DNA of 64,000 nucleotides from Alteraurantiacibacter aquimixticola (GTDB taxonomy: Bacteria > Pseudomonadota > Alphaproteobacteria > Sphingomonadales > Sphingomonadaceae). The DNA is taken from the NCBI RefSeq assembly GCF_004965515.1, contig NZ_SSHH01000004.1, forward strand, positions 402,599-466,598, in the 5' to 3' direction. Below the pieces are notes generated by a model. The model searched no databases. It was given only the letters and a program-made list of their open reading frames with translations, and had not been told where the DNA came from. Position 1 is the stretch's first letter, and every line of letters begins with the position of its first letter. A program made the position numbers and the translations under genes. Shown here one piece after another: positions 37,848 through 46,862 of this stretch.

Positions 37848-38987
37848 ATGGGCTGCGGCATGCCCGGCACCAAGCGCATCCTGACGATTTTCGGCACGCG
37901 CCCCGAAGCGATCAAGCTGTTCCCGCTGCTGCATGCGCTGGAGGCGGATGGCCGCTTCGATAGCCGCATCTGCGTCTCCGGCCAGCATCGCGGCATGCTC
38001 GACCAGGTGCTGCAGATCGCCGAGATCGTGCCGCATCACGATCTCGACCTGATGCAGCCCGACCAGACGCTGGATGCGCTGACTGCGCGCCTGCTGACGG
38101 GGCTGGGCGAGATTATGGATCGCGAACAGCCCGATTGGGTGGTGGTGCAGGGCGATACCGCCACCGCCATGGCGGGCGCGATGGCGGCCTATTACCGCAA
38201 GATCCCTGTCACCCATGTCGAGGCGGGGTTGCGAAGCGGCAATATCTACCATCCCTGGCCCGAAGAGGTGAACCGCAAGGTCATCGGCTCCATCGCCGCG
38301 CTCCATTGCGCGCCGACCGTTACCGCGCGCGAGGCGCTGCTGGCGGAGAATACCGATCCCGGCACCGTGCATGTCACCGGCAATACGGTGATCGATGCAT
38401 TGCAATGGATCAGTGCCCGGATCGAGGCGCAGCCCGAGCTGGCCGGCGGATTGGCCGAGCTGGAGAAGCGCTTTGCCGGCAAGCGCATCATTGGCGTCAC
38501 GACGCATCGGCGCGAGAATTTCGGTGAAGGCATGCAGGCGATTGCCGCTGCCATCCGCCGCCTGGCCGCGCGGCCCGAGGTCGCGGTGATCTTCCCCGTC
38601 CACCTCAACCCCAATGTCCGCGCGGTGATGGAACAGGAACTGGCAGGCGTCGAGGACGTGGCGATGATCGAACCGCTCGACTACCCGCACTTTGCCCGCC
38701 TGCTCTCGATCGCGCACCTGATCCTCACCGATAGCGGCGGCGTGCAGGAAGAAGCACCCGCGCTGGGCAAGCCCGTGCTGGTGATGCGCGAGACGACCGA
38801 GCGGCCCGAAGGTGTGGAAGCGGGGACGGCGAAACTGGTCGGCACCGATGCCGATACGATCGTTGCCGAAGCGAACCGGCTACTCGACGACCAGCAGGCC
38901 TGGCTCGAGATGTCGCGTGCGCATAATCCATTTGGTGATGGCAAGAGCGCCGCGAGGATTTGTGATCTACTGTGCGAGCACTCCTGA
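37848..38987 (+). CDS. wecB: UDP-N-acetylglucosamine 2-epimerase (non-hydrolysing)
   Basis: A 379-residue enzyme converting UDP-GlcNAc to UDP-ManNAc for surface polysaccharide. Family blocks are IFGTRPEAIKLFPL, CVSGQHRGMLDQ, THVEAGLRSGN, TTHRRENFGEG and LTDSGGVQEEAP. AAGGGA lies 6 nt before the ATG. The partner dehydrogenase wecC follows 1.1 kb later, separated by a compositionally different esterase gene. Confidence 0.94.
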   Translation: MGCGMPGTKRILTIFGTRPEAIKLFPLLHALEADGRFDSRICVSGQHRGMLDQVLQIAEIVPHHDLDLMQPDQTLDALTARLLTGLGEIMDREQPDWVVVQGDTATAMAGAMAAYYRKIPVTHVEAGLRSGNIYHPWPEEVNRKVIGSIAALHCAPTVTAREALLAENTDPGTVHVTGNTVIDALQWISARIEAQPELAGGLAELEKRFAGKRIIGVTTHRRENFGEGMQAIAAAIRRLAARPEVAVIFPVHLNPNVRAVMEQELAGVEDVAMIEPLDYPHFARLLSIAHLILTDSGGVQEEAPALGKPVLVMRETTERPEGVEAGTAKLVGTDADTIVAEANRLLDDQQAWLEMSRAHNPFGDGKSAARICDLLCEHS

Positions 38988-39074
38988 GCGATAGCTGGCG
39001 CGCACGATCTTGTTCGTCCGCAGCCGGTTCAATCAGAGGAACTTCCAACGGCAGTGATTGGTAAGGGGAGGGGA

Positions 39075-39122
39075 ATGTCTGGTTTCGACTGGTTGAGTCG
39101 TTTAAATCGGCAGTATGATTAG
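39075..39122 (+). CDS. Short leader frame (15 residues) overlapping esterase start
   Basis: ATG at 39075 with a very strong AGGGGAGGGGA directly upstream codes for MSGFDWLSRLNRQYD and stops at 39122, 8 nt past the start of the esterase gene at 39115. The esterase itself lacks a clear Shine-Dalgarno. The arrangement suits translational coupling or a leader peptide. No conservation data. Confidence 0.4.
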   Translation: MSGFDWLSRLNRQYD

Positions 39123-39996
39123 TCGCCTCGCCTCAAAAATCGCGTTTTTTGCGGCCGCGACGGCGCTTTTTGGCGCGTCGCCGGTGGATGCGCGAAACGC
39201 CGGAAGGAGCGAAGGATCAATCGCTCATCTTCCCGCTCTGAGTGGTGACTACTTCGCGCTGTCCTCGGAAGAAGTTGGGCGGGACTATCACATCTATGTG
39301 CGGTTGCCGGAGGGCTATGACGAGAACTCCGACTATCGATATCCGGTGGTCTACCTGCTTGATGGCGACTCTACGTTTCCTCTGCTCGCCCCGCTGCATT
39401 TGTTCATGCACTATGATGACGAGATTCCCGAAGCTATCATCGTTGGCATTGCCTATGGCGGGTTCGAACCCGGCGTGAACATGCGACACGTCGACTTTCG
39501 AATGGTGATGGATGACGGAAGTCCGGGCGGTGCACCCCAGTTCCTCTCAATGCTGGAGAATGAGCTGCTTCCGACGATCGACAGGGAGTTCAGGACCGAT
39601 CCCTTGCGTCGTATCATCGTTGGTCAAAGTCGTGGGGGTAGCGCAGTGCTACAGGCGGCTTGGCTCAAGCCAGACCTCTTTTGGGGCCACGTCGCGAGTA
39701 ATCCTGGAAGGGAACCAGATACCCGGTTGCTGTTCGGCATGGATCGCGATCCTCCCGAAAAAGTGCGAAGCGGGTATGTGATCGTGGCGTCAGGATCGCG
39801 AGATCGAGACTATCTACGAGGAACGGCCCTTGAGTGGCGCGACCAAATCGCCGCGAGGGACGATCTTCCATGGGATACGAGATTTATCGATATCGAGGGC
39901 GGAACACATGCTGCCGATCTTGGAACGGCCTATCGTGCGGCGCTCCGTATGCTCTTCCTCCAAGCCGAGACAGAAAGCACCGATTTGACAGATTGA
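39115..39996 (+). CDS. Exported alpha/beta-hydrolase (esterase D/IroE-like)
   Basis: A 293-residue predicted esterase. A signal peptide (IAFFAAATALFGASPVDA) ends near 26. The fold is that of putative esterases (esterase D/Fes/IroE): YHIYVRLPEGYDENSDYRYP, the nucleophile elbow GQSRGG (Ser172), a candidate Asp in SGSRDRDY and the His in GGTHAAD (265). The gene uses more A/T-rich codons (AGT, AGA, CGA, AGG) than its neighbours and lies between wecB and wecC, both signs of insertion. The substrate is unknown; a sugar ester or siderophore is possible. Confidence 0.85.
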   Translation: MISRLASKIAFFAAATALFGASPVDARNAGRSEGSIAHLPALSGDYFALSSEEVGRDYHIYVRLPEGYDENSDYRYPVVYLLDGDSTFPLLAPLHLFMHYDDEIPEAIIVGIAYGGFEPGVNMRHVDFRMVMDDGSPGGAPQFLSMLENELLPTIDREFRTDPLRRIIVGQSRGGSAVLQAAWLKPDLFWGHVASNPGREPDTRLLFGMDRDPPEKVRSGYVIVASGSRDRDYLRGTALEWRDQIAARDDLPWDTRFIDIEGGTHAADLGTAYRAALRMLFLQAETESTDLTD

Positions 39997-40143
39997 GGAA
40001 AATGCCGGCCTTATCGGCCTGCTATCGGATCGTTAGCGTACAGTCTGACATCGGACGCAATCCAAGCCCAACCGAGGCCATCGTTACCCGTTCATTTACC
40101 CTCAGCCGCTAGTTCCCGCGTGAACACACGCGAAAGGCTTTGC

Positions 40144-41454
40144 ATGCGCGGCGAGACGCTTCCCATCGTATCGGTCATCGGCCTCGGCTATATCGGCCTG
40201 CCTACTGCCGCGATTATCGCGCGTAGCGGCATGCAGGTGCATGGCGTGGACGTTTCGCAGGACGTGGTCGACACGATCAATCGCGGCGAGATCCATATCG
40301 AGGAAGTCGATCTGGACGGGCTGGTGCAGGGCGTGGTGCAGCGCGGGCTGCTGAAAGCCTCCACCGAAGTCGCGCCTGCCGATGTTTTCGTGATCGCCGT
40401 GCCCACGCCCTTCGCCAAGGACGGCAAGCATACGCCCGATATCTCCTACGTGCTCGAAGCGGCGAGGAATGTCGCGCGCGTGCTGAAGCAGGGTGACGTG
40501 ATCATCCTCGAATCCACTTCGCCTGTCGGCACCACGGTGCAGATGCGCGACATGATCGCGGCCGAGCGGCCCGACCTTGCCATGCCGGGCCTGACGCACG
40601 GCACGCCCGATGTTGCCATCGCCTATTGTCCAGAGCGCGTGCTTCCCGGCCGTATCCTTGAGGAGCTGACGCATAACGATCGCTCGATCGGCGGCATCAC
40701 CCCGCGTTGCGCGCGAAAGGCGCTGGCCTTTTACAAGCGCTTCGTGCGCGGCACCTGCGTCACCACCGATGCGGCGAGCGCGGAAATGACCAAGCTGGTC
40801 GAGAACGCCTATCGCGACGTCAACATCGCCTTCGCCAATGAGCTGTCGATCGTATCCGACGCCATGGGGCTGGATGTGTGGGAGGTGATCCGCCTCGCCA
40901 ATCGCCATCCGCGCGTGAACATATTGACGCCGGGGCCGGGTGTGGGCGGGCACTGCATTGCGGTGGACCCGTGGTTCATCGTCAATGGCGCGCCCGAGCA
41001 GACCCCGCTGATCCGCACCGCGCGCGGTGTGAATGATGCCAAGATCCACCACGTGATCGCGCAGGCCAATGCGTTGGTGGAGGCCCATCCGCAGGCAAAG
41101 GTCGCCTGCCTTGGCCTCGCCTTCAAGGCCAATATCGACGACTTCCGCGAAAGTCCCGCGCGGCTGGTGGCGGCAACGCTCGCCCGCAAGTTCGGCGACC
41201 GCATCCATATCGTGGAGCCCTATGCCGCAAAGCTGCCGATCGAGTTCACCGATACCGGCGCGCAGCTGATCGACATCGATACGGCGCTGGAAGATTGTGA
41301 CGTCATGGTTGTCCTGGTCGATCACGATATCTTCAAGTCGGTCCCGCTGGCCGAACGCGCCGCCAAGCAGGTCTATGATACGCGCGGCATCTGGCCCGAC
41401 CAGCCTCGCGCCATTGCCGAACCTGCGATTGAGGACATGCGCAAGGCGGGCTAG
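40144..41454 (+). CDS. wecC: UDP-N-acetyl-D-mannosamine dehydrogenase
   Basis: A 436-residue NAD-dependent dehydrogenase that oxidises UDP-ManNAc to UDP-ManNAcA. The Rossmann motif is VSVIGLGYIGLPTA, then PTPFAKDGKHTPD, STSPVGTT, the middle-domain ENAYRDVNIAFANEL, and the catalytic-Cys loop PGPGVGGHCIAVDPWF. I use the ATG at 40144 because AAAGG lies 6 nt upstream; a GTG at 40120 is also open. With wecB it supplies ManNAcA for a capsule or O-polysaccharide. Confidence 0.94.
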   Translation: MRGETLPIVSVIGLGYIGLPTAAIIARSGMQVHGVDVSQDVVDTINRGEIHIEEVDLDGLVQGVVQRGLLKASTEVAPADVFVIAVPTPFAKDGKHTPDISYVLEAARNVARVLKQGDVIILESTSPVGTTVQMRDMIAAERPDLAMPGLTHGTPDVAIAYCPERVLPGRILEELTHNDRSIGGITPRCARKALAFYKRFVRGTCVTTDAASAEMTKLVENAYRDVNIAFANELSIVSDAMGLDVWEVIRLANRHPRVNILTPGPGVGGHCIAVDPWFIVNGAPEQTPLIRTARGVNDAKIHHVIAQANALVEAHPQAKVACLGLAFKANIDDFRESPARLVAATLARKFGDRIHIVEPYAAKLPIEFTDTGAQLIDIDTALEDCDVMVVLVDHDIFKSVPLAERAAKQVYDTRGIWPDQPRAIAEPAIEDMRKAG

Positions 41455-41465
41455 GGCCCGACGCC

Positions 41466-41837
41466 ATGATCGAATTCATCGCCATCCCGGCGCTGCTGGC
41501 CGGGCTCTATGCCCTCTACGCTGTAGGCTGGAACGATGCGCTGCGGCTGTTGCAGGGCACCGCCTATGCGCGGGCGAAAGTGGTCGATCATCACTCCGGC
41601 TCGGACGGTTTCGTGCCGATCTTCGCCTTCCAATATGCGGAACGCTCCTTCCAGGTGCCCGGCCCCACCGCCTTCGCGCAGCCCACGCCGGCGCTGGGCG
41701 AGAGCATGGTGCTGAGCTTTCCGGCCAAGCGGCCCGACCTTGCCCGGCCGCCGCATCCCTTTGCGCGCAGCCTGCTCTATCTCGCCTTTGCCGCGTGGCT
41801 GGCGTTCTTTTCGGACCTCTGGCTCAACTGGTGGTGA
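41466..41837 (+). CDS. Small two-TM membrane protein (DUF3592-like)
   Basis: A 123-residue protein with a transmembrane segment near each end (about 4-20 and 101-118) and an outward beta-rich region between (SDGFVPIFAFQYAERSFQVP), the layout of DUF3592 proteins. No function known. It starts 11 nt after wecC, so it is probably co-transcribed, and converges with the GFA gene. Confidence 0.75.
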   Translation: MIEFIAIPALLAGLYALYAVGWNDALRLLQGTAYARAKVVDHHSGSDGFVPIFAFQYAERSFQVPGPTAFAQPTPALGESMVLSFPAKRPDLARPPHPFARSLLYLAFAAWLAFFSDLWLNWW

Positions 41838-41840
41838 GGG

Positions 41841-42239
41841 TCACTCGCCCGGAAACCGCTCGAATTCGGGCAGATCGCCCACCGTCTCCATCCACTTGCG
41901 CCGTTCGGCCACTTGCACATGGGCTTGCGGTGCGAAGGCATCGGGATCGTCGAGAGTCACCGTCTGGATATCGACGATGCCGGGCAGGAAATCCTCGTTG
42001 AAGAAGAACAGCGGCGTCCCGCAGGTGCCGCAAAACTGCCGGAGCGACTTGCCGGTGCCGTTATAGGTGACGGTCTCGCCCTTGGTGACGCGGAACTTGT
42101 CGCTCTTGAAGGCGATCCAGGCCACCATCGGTGCGCCCGATCCCATCTGGCAATCGCTGCAATGGCACAGCGCGTGGTGCGAGATATCGCCCCCAGCCTC
42201 GTAACGAATTGCCCCGCAGCGGCATCCACCGGTCACCAT
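41841..42239 (-). CDS. GFA/CENP-V family zinc protein
   Basis: A 132-residue protein of the glutathione-dependent formaldehyde-activating (GFA) fold. The zinc cysteines are in GGCRCGAIRYEA, ALCHCSDCQ and FCGTCGTPLFF. Such proteins bind S-hydroxymethyl-glutathione or related adducts; many have no proven activity. It is convergent with the DUF3592-like gene and 65 nt downstream of fabI on the same strand. Confidence 0.92.
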   Translation of the reverse strand: MVTGGCRCGAIRYEAGGDISHHALCHCSDCQMGSGAPMVAWIAFKSDKFRVTKGETVTYNGTGKSLRQFCGTCGTPLFFFNEDFLPGIVDIQTVTLDDPDAFAPQAHVQVAERRKWMETVGDLPEFERFPGE

Positions 42240-42304
42240 GATACGCCTCCTATCCGACTCGACGGGAGGAACATATCACGAACACGAGGGGCTTGGAAGC
42301 GCGT

Positions 42305-43108
42305 CTATCCCAGCGCGATATCGGGCGCGTCTTCCTGCTTCATGCCGACCACGTGATAACCGGCATCGACATGGTGCACCTCGCCCGTCACGCCGCTCGA
42401 CAGGTCGGAGAGGAAATAGAGGCCCGATCCGCCGACATCCTCGATCGTGACGTTCCGGCGCATGGGTGAATTCAGCTCATTCCACTTCAGGATGTAGCGG
42501 AAATCGCCGATGCCGCTGGCGGCCAGCGTCTTGATCGGCCCGGCGCTGATCGCGTTGACGCGGATATTGTCCGGGCCAAGGTCATTGGCGAGATATTGCA
42601 CGCTGGTTTCCAGCGCCGCCTTGGCCACGCCCATCACGTTGTAATGCGGCACGACCTTCTCGGCGCCGTAGTAGGTGAGCGTGATGATGCTGCCGCCATC
42701 CGTCATCAGCTTTGCCGCGCGCTTCGATGCGGCGACCAGCGAATAGGCGGAGATGTTCATCGTCTTCAGGAAGTTGTCGAGGCTGGTGTCGACATATTTC
42801 CCGCGCAGCTCGTTCTTGTCCGAAAAGCCGATGGCGTGGACGAGGAAATCGAGCTTGCCCCAGCGCTCTTCGATCTGCGCGAAGGCGGCGTCCATCGCAT
42901 CCATGTCGGACACGTCGCATTCGATCAGGAAATCGCTGCCCACCTGCGCCGCCAGCGGCCCCACGCGCTTGGCCAAGGCTTCACCCGGATAGGAGAAGGC
43001 CATTTCCGCCCCATGCTCATGCAGCTTCTTGGCGATGCCCCAGGCCAGTGACTTGTCATTGGCCAGCCCCATGATCAGGCCGCGCTTTCCCTTCATGAGC
43101 GAAGTCAT
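42305..43108 (-). CDS. fabI: Enoyl-[acyl-carrier-protein] reductase (NADH)
   Basis: A 267-residue short-chain dehydrogenase that reduces trans-2-enoyl-ACP in the last step of each fatty-acid elongation cycle. FabI features are the cofactor block GLANDKSLAWGIAKKL, AIGFSDKNELRG, and the catalytic Tyr-x6-Lys in HYNVMGVAKAALE. Its ATG overlaps the stop of the BrkB-like gene by 4 nt, so they are coupled. Confidence 0.96.
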   Translation of the reverse strand: MTSLMKGKRGLIMGLANDKSLAWGIAKKLHEHGAEMAFSYPGEALAKRVGPLAAQVGSDFLIECDVSDMDAMDAAFAQIEERWGKLDFLVHAIGFSDKNELRGKYVDTSLDNFLKTMNISAYSLVAASKRAAKLMTDGGSIITLTYYGAEKVVPHYNVMGVAKAALETSVQYLANDLGPDNIRVNAISAGPIKTLAASGIGDFRYILKWNELNSPMRRNVTIEDVGGSGLYFLSDLSSGVTGEVHHVDAGYHVVGMKQEDAPDIALG

Positions 43109-44097
43109 GATGTTTCCTCCAGCTGCGTCGCTTTATCAGTTTTGTGATCCGAACCGTCCGCTTCCGCATCGACCGGTTCGGCCAGCGCGGCGTTGAGTTC
43201 CGCACCAGCCACCATCCCTAAGCCTACCAGCCAGAAAAAGAAAAGCGCGATCATGATCCCGGCGAGCGATCCGTAGGTAAGGTCATAGGCAAACATCAAT
43301 CGCAGCACGCGCGGCATCACCACGGTGACGCCGATCCACCAGCCCGTGACCAGCAATGCGCCCGGCCATTTGGGATATCGGCTGCGGCGATAGCGCGCGG
43401 GAGTGAGCGTGTAGAAGAGCAGGTAGAGCGATCCGAACAGGCCAATGCCGGGGATGATGCGCGACAGCGACAGCTCGTTCAGCCAGCTGTTGAATTGCGG
43501 GAAATAGGCCTCGATCACCTGCTGGGCCGTGCCGATGGCGACCTGCGCGAAAAGCGAAAGGATCAGCAGCATCACGGCAGCAATGATGATGCCGGTTGAA
43601 AACAGGCGATATTGCCAGAAGGCGCGCGTCGCCTCCGTCCCATAGGCGCGGCGCAATATGTCGCGGATGGTTTCGATCAGGCTGCCCACCGTCCACAGGC
43701 CGAACAGCGCGCCGACCCATAACAGCCATCCGCTGCGCGCATCGATGACGTTCATCGCCACCGGCTCTATCACATTGGCGACGATGGGGGGCATGGCAGC
43801 CAGCACGGTTGCCACGATCGCCGCCTGATCCTGGTCGTCGGTTACCGCGCCAAGGATCGCGGCAGCGGTGATGAAGAAGGGGAAGATCGCCAGCATCGAC
43901 ATATAGGCTAGGTTGCCGGCATGGATCAGCCCGTCATTATAGCAACCGATGACCACGCGCTTGACCACTTCCCACGCGCGGTCGCGGTCGAGATACTTGC
44001 GGTAATAGGCAATTCCCTGGCGCCGACGCGCCTCCGGCGAAAGGTCGGTCCGCAGTGTTCCGGGCGGCGGAGCCTCGTTCATGCCGGGTGGAGCCAT
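43105..44097 (-). CDS. YihY/BrkB family inner-membrane protein
   Basis: A 330-residue membrane protein with about six hydrophobic segments, matching the YihY/virulence-factor BrkB family. Signature parts are AGNLAYMSMLAIFPFF near 59-74, the Pro-rich TPARYRRSRYPKWPGALL, and ALFFFWLVGLGMVAGAELNA near the end. The function is not settled (proposed lipid or anionic transport). Translationally coupled to fabI. Confidence 0.9.
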   Translation of the reverse strand: MAPPGMNEAPPPGTLRTDLSPEARRRQGIAYYRKYLDRDRAWEVVKRVVIGCYNDGLIHAGNLAYMSMLAIFPFFITAAAILGAVTDDQDQAAIVATVLAAMPPIVANVIEPVAMNVIDARSGWLLWVGALFGLWTVGSLIETIRDILRRAYGTEATRAFWQYRLFSTGIIIAAVMLLILSLFAQVAIGTAQQVIEAYFPQFNSWLNELSLSRIIPGIGLFGSLYLLFYTLTPARYRRSRYPKWPGALLVTGWWIGVTVVMPRVLRLMFAYDLTYGSLAGIMIALFFFWLVGLGMVAGAELNAALAEPVDAEADGSDHKTDKATQLEETS

Positions 44098-44149
44098 TGG
44101 TGAGGGACTCTAACAGCCTGTCGCGTCATGTCGAGCGCGTGCTAGCCGG

Positions 44150-45088
44150 TTAGAGGCCGAATGCCCCGCGAATATCGCTTTCGTCCTTCCAGCCTTTGAG
44201 GCGGGAGGCGAGGTCTTCCAGATCGTCGGGCAACTGGATTTCCAGCGCCACCAGCTGGTCCCCGCGCCCGCCGGCCTTTTTCGAAAAGCCCTTGCCCTTG
44301 AGGCGCAGGACCTTGCCCGAACCCGATCCGGCGGCGACGGTCAGCATCACCGGTCCATCGACGGTGGGGACCTTGACCTTTGCCCCGTTCACCGCCTCGT
44401 CCAGCGTGATCGGCAGTTCCAGCCGCACATCGTCGCCATCGCGCTGGAAGAAGGGATGCGGATCGATGTTGATGGTCACCGTGGCATCGCCCGCGCCGCC
44501 GGGGCCGGGCTCGCCCTTGCCCTTGAGGCGCATCTGCGTGCCCTCGTCCACGCCGGAGGGCAGTTTCAGGTCGATCGTCTTGCCATCACCCAAAGTGATC
44601 CGCTGCGCCTTCAGCGTGGCGGCATCGACGAAGGGGACTTTCAGGCGATAATTGATGTTCGCGCCGCGCTGTGGCGGGGGAGGGGAGCGACGGCCGAAGC
44701 CCGCTCCGCCCGCCCCGGCAGAGGGACGCGCGCCGCCGCGGCCGAACAGGCCCTCGAACAGGTCGGACAGGTCCACTTCCTCGCCGCCGAAACCTTCGAA
44801 ATCGCGCGATGAATACTGGCGCCCGCCGCCATTGCCGCCACCGCCCATGCCGAAGGGCATGCGCGGATTGCCCTCGGCATCGATCTCGCCGCGGTCGAAC
44901 TGCCCCCGCTTGTCCTTGTCGGACAGCAGGTCATAGGCCTTGGTGACGTCGGAGAACTTCTCCGCCGCCTTCGGATTGTCCTTGTTGCGGTCCGGATGCA
45001 GTTCCTTCGCCAGCTTGCGATAGGCGGACTTGATGTCCTTCTCGGTCGCGCTGCGGGATACACCCAGTGTGCTGTAAGGGTCACTCAT
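44150..45088 (-). CDS. DnaJ-type co-chaperone (CbpA-like, no zinc finger)
   Basis: A 312-residue J-protein. The J domain (1-70) has HPD in [12 protein letters not shown], followed by a Gly-rich spacer ([10 protein letters not shown]) and a second Gly/Phe/Arg-rich stretch, then two C-terminal substrate-binding domains ([35 protein letters not shown]). The CxxCxGxG zinc repeats of DnaJ are absent, so it is a type II/CbpA form that stimulates DnaK. Divergent from pdxH. Confidence 0.93.
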   Translation of the reverse strand: MSDPYSTLGVSRSATEKDIKSAYRKLAKELHPDRNKDNPKAAEKFSDVTKAYDLLSDKDKRGQFDRGEIDAEGNPRMPFGMGGGGNGGGRQYSSRDFEGFGGEEVDLSDLFEGLFGRGGARPSAGAGGAGFGRRSPPPPQRGANINYRLKVPFVDAATLKAQRITLGDGKTIDLKLPSGVDEGTQMRLKGKGEPGPGGAGDATVTINIDPHPFFQRDGDDVRLELPITLDEAVNGAKVKVPTVDGPVMLTVAAGSGSGKVLRLKGKGFSKKAGGRGDQLVALEIQLPDDLEDLASRLKGWKDESDIRGAFGL

Positions 45089-45248
45089 GGTGTGTTAGCT
45101 AGGTAATGCAATGGCATGTGGCAAGGATTCGCGACATTGGGCGGCAATTGCGTATGCGCCTTTCCTACGCGCGCCATGCGCGGTAGGGCCCATCCCATGA
45201 GCATGGAGCGCCCTTTCCGCAGTCGTTTTACCGTCTTTTCCAGGCGGT

Positions 45249-45284
45249 GGAACAATTCGCACCAGGACAGTGTTCCATGTGTTC
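45249..45284 (+). promoter_or_regulatory. Repeated TGTTCC/GGAACA half-sites before pdxH
   Basis: GGAACA at 45249-45254 and TGTTCC at 45271-45276 and 45279-45284 form an inverted and a direct repeat just before the pdxH GTG. They may be operator half-sites. Pattern evidence only. Confidence 0.25.
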
Positions 45285-45315
45285 CATCCCCCGGGGCAAA
45301 CAGGGCAGTAGCACC

Positions 45316-45921
45316 GTGAACGACGCCGAAAACGCGATTCCCGAAATCGACCCCTTCACCCTGTTCGAAGCCTGGTTCGCCGAAGCGCAGTCGAGCGAGC
45401 CGAACGATCCCAATGCCATGGCGCTTGCCACGGCAACGCCTGAAGGTGCGCCGTCGGTGCGCATGGTGCTGCTGAAAGGCCATGATGAGCGCGGCTTCGT
45501 GTTCTACACCAATGCCGGGAGCCGCAAGGGCCGCGAAGTGCTCGCCAATCCGCAGGCCGCGCTGCTGTTCCACTGGAAGAGCCTGCGCCGCCAGATCCGC
45601 ATCGAAGGCCCGCTGGCCGAAGTGACGGCGGAAGAGGCGGATGCCTACTTCCACTCGCGCCCGCGCAAGAGCCAGATCGGCTCCGCCGCCAGCGACCAGT
45701 CGCGTCCGCTGCCCGATCGCGAGACCTATCTCGCCCGCGTCGGTACCATGGCCGGGCAGTATGAGGGCCATGTCATCCCGCGCCCGCCGCACTGGACGGG
45801 CTTCCGCCTCGACCCTGCGCGCATGGAGTTTTGGCAGGACCGGCCCAATCGCCTCCACGAACGCCGGCAGTTCGACCGCGCGGCCGATGGCGGCTGGACC
45901 AGCAGCCTGCTCTACCCATGA
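45316..45921 (+). CDS. pdxH: Pyridoxamine 5'-phosphate oxidase
   Basis: A 201-residue FMN oxidase that makes pyridoxal 5'-phosphate from PNP or PMP. Blocks include PNAMALATATPEGAPSVRMV, YTNAGSRKGREV, SLRRQIRIEG, RPRKSQIGSAASDQSRPL and the C-terminal RPNRLHERRQF followed by WTSSLLYP. I use the GTG at 45316, which gives the usual NDAENAIPEIDPFTLF start; an ATG at 45277 is possible. Its stop overlaps the CDF start (ATGA). Confidence 0.95.
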   Translation: MNDAENAIPEIDPFTLFEAWFAEAQSSEPNDPNAMALATATPEGAPSVRMVLLKGHDERGFVFYTNAGSRKGREVLANPQAALLFHWKSLRRQIRIEGPLAEVTAEEADAYFHSRPRKSQIGSAASDQSRPLPDRETYLARVGTMAGQYEGHVIPRPPHWTGFRLDPARMEFWQDRPNRLHERRQFDRAADGGWTSSLLYP

Positions 45922-46862
45922 TCGCAACCGGAGAGCAGCGCGCGCGGCTGGCCAAGAGCGCGGCCTTCGCCTCCATTGCGGTGGCGGTGCTGCTCGTCTC
46001 GCTCAAGACCTGGGCGACGTGGAGGACCGGCTCGGTCGCCATGCTGGGCAGCCTGGCGGACAGCGCGCTCGACCTCATTGCCAGCCTTGCCACGCTGATC
46101 GGCGTGTGGATCGCCGCGCGTCCGGCGGATGAGAACCACCGCTTCGGCCATGGCAAGGCGGAAGCGCTGGCGGCGATGTTCCAGGTGCTGCTGATTACCG
46201 TCTCGGCCAGCGGCATCGCCTATCGCTCGTTCAGCCAGCTGCTGGAGGGGACGCGCGTGGAGGCGGCGCCGGAGGGAATCGGCGTGTCGCTGGTCGCCAT
46301 CATCGCCACTTTCGCGCTGCTCGGCTGGCAGCGCTACGTCATTGCGCGCACCTCTTCGGTCGCGATCCATGCCGACCATGTCCACTACCAGTCGGACCTC
46401 TTCCTCAACCTGGCGGTGATCGCGGCGCTGGCGCTGGACTCCTATGCCGGGATCGGCTGGGCGGACCCGGTCTTCGGCCTGCTGATCGCGCTGTGGCTGG
46501 TCTATGGCGCCTGGCGCGCCTCGCGCGAGGGGATCGAGCAGCTGATGGACCACGAATGGCCGGAGGAGAAGCGCCGGGCTTTCGTGGAGCGCGCCGCGCG
46601 CCATCCCGAACTCTCCCGCATGCACGACCTGCGCACCCGCATGGCGGGCAATCGCGACTTCGTCCAGTTCCATGTCGACCTGCCCGCCACCATGACCATC
46701 GCCCAGGCGCATGACGTGATCGAGAGGGTGGAGGCGGACCTGATGGAGGCCTTCCCCGGCACCGAGATCCTCATCCATATCGATCCCGAAGGCCATATGG
46801 ACGAGCCGGGTAACCCGCTGGTCGAAGCAGACGAATTCGGCAAGCTGGAGGACAAGGAATGA
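45918..46862 (+). CDS. Cation diffusion facilitator (CDF) family transporter
   Basis: A 314-residue metal/proton antiporter with six hydrophobic segments and a cytoplasmic C-terminal domain. TM2 has GSLADSALDLIAS and TM5 has HADHVHYQSDLFLN, giving the Asp/His transport site of FieF-like exporters (Zn, Fe, Mn, Cd). The C-terminal region contains His and Asp residues for regulatory metal sites. It overlaps pdxH and PhzF genes by 4 nt on each side. Confidence 0.94.
   Translation: MIATGEQRARLAKSAAFASIAVAVLLVSLKTWATWRTGSVAMLGSLADSALDLIASLATLIGVWIAARPADENHRFGHGKAEALAAMFQVLLITVSASGIAYRSFSQLLEGTRVEAAPEGIGVSLVAIIATFALLGWQRYVIARTSSVAIHADHVHYQSDLFLNLAVIAALALDSYAGIGWADPVFGLLIALWLVYGAWRASREGIEQLMDHEWPEEKRRAFVERAARHPELSRMHDLRTRMAGNRDFVQFHVDLPATMTIAQAHDVIERVEADLMEAFPGTEILIHIDPEGHMDEPGNPLVEADEFGKLEDKE

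Noticed and set aside
45116-45315. Small frames in the gap between the DnaJ-like gene and pdxH
   Set aside because: None has a convincing start site or domain; the space better suits divergent promoters.
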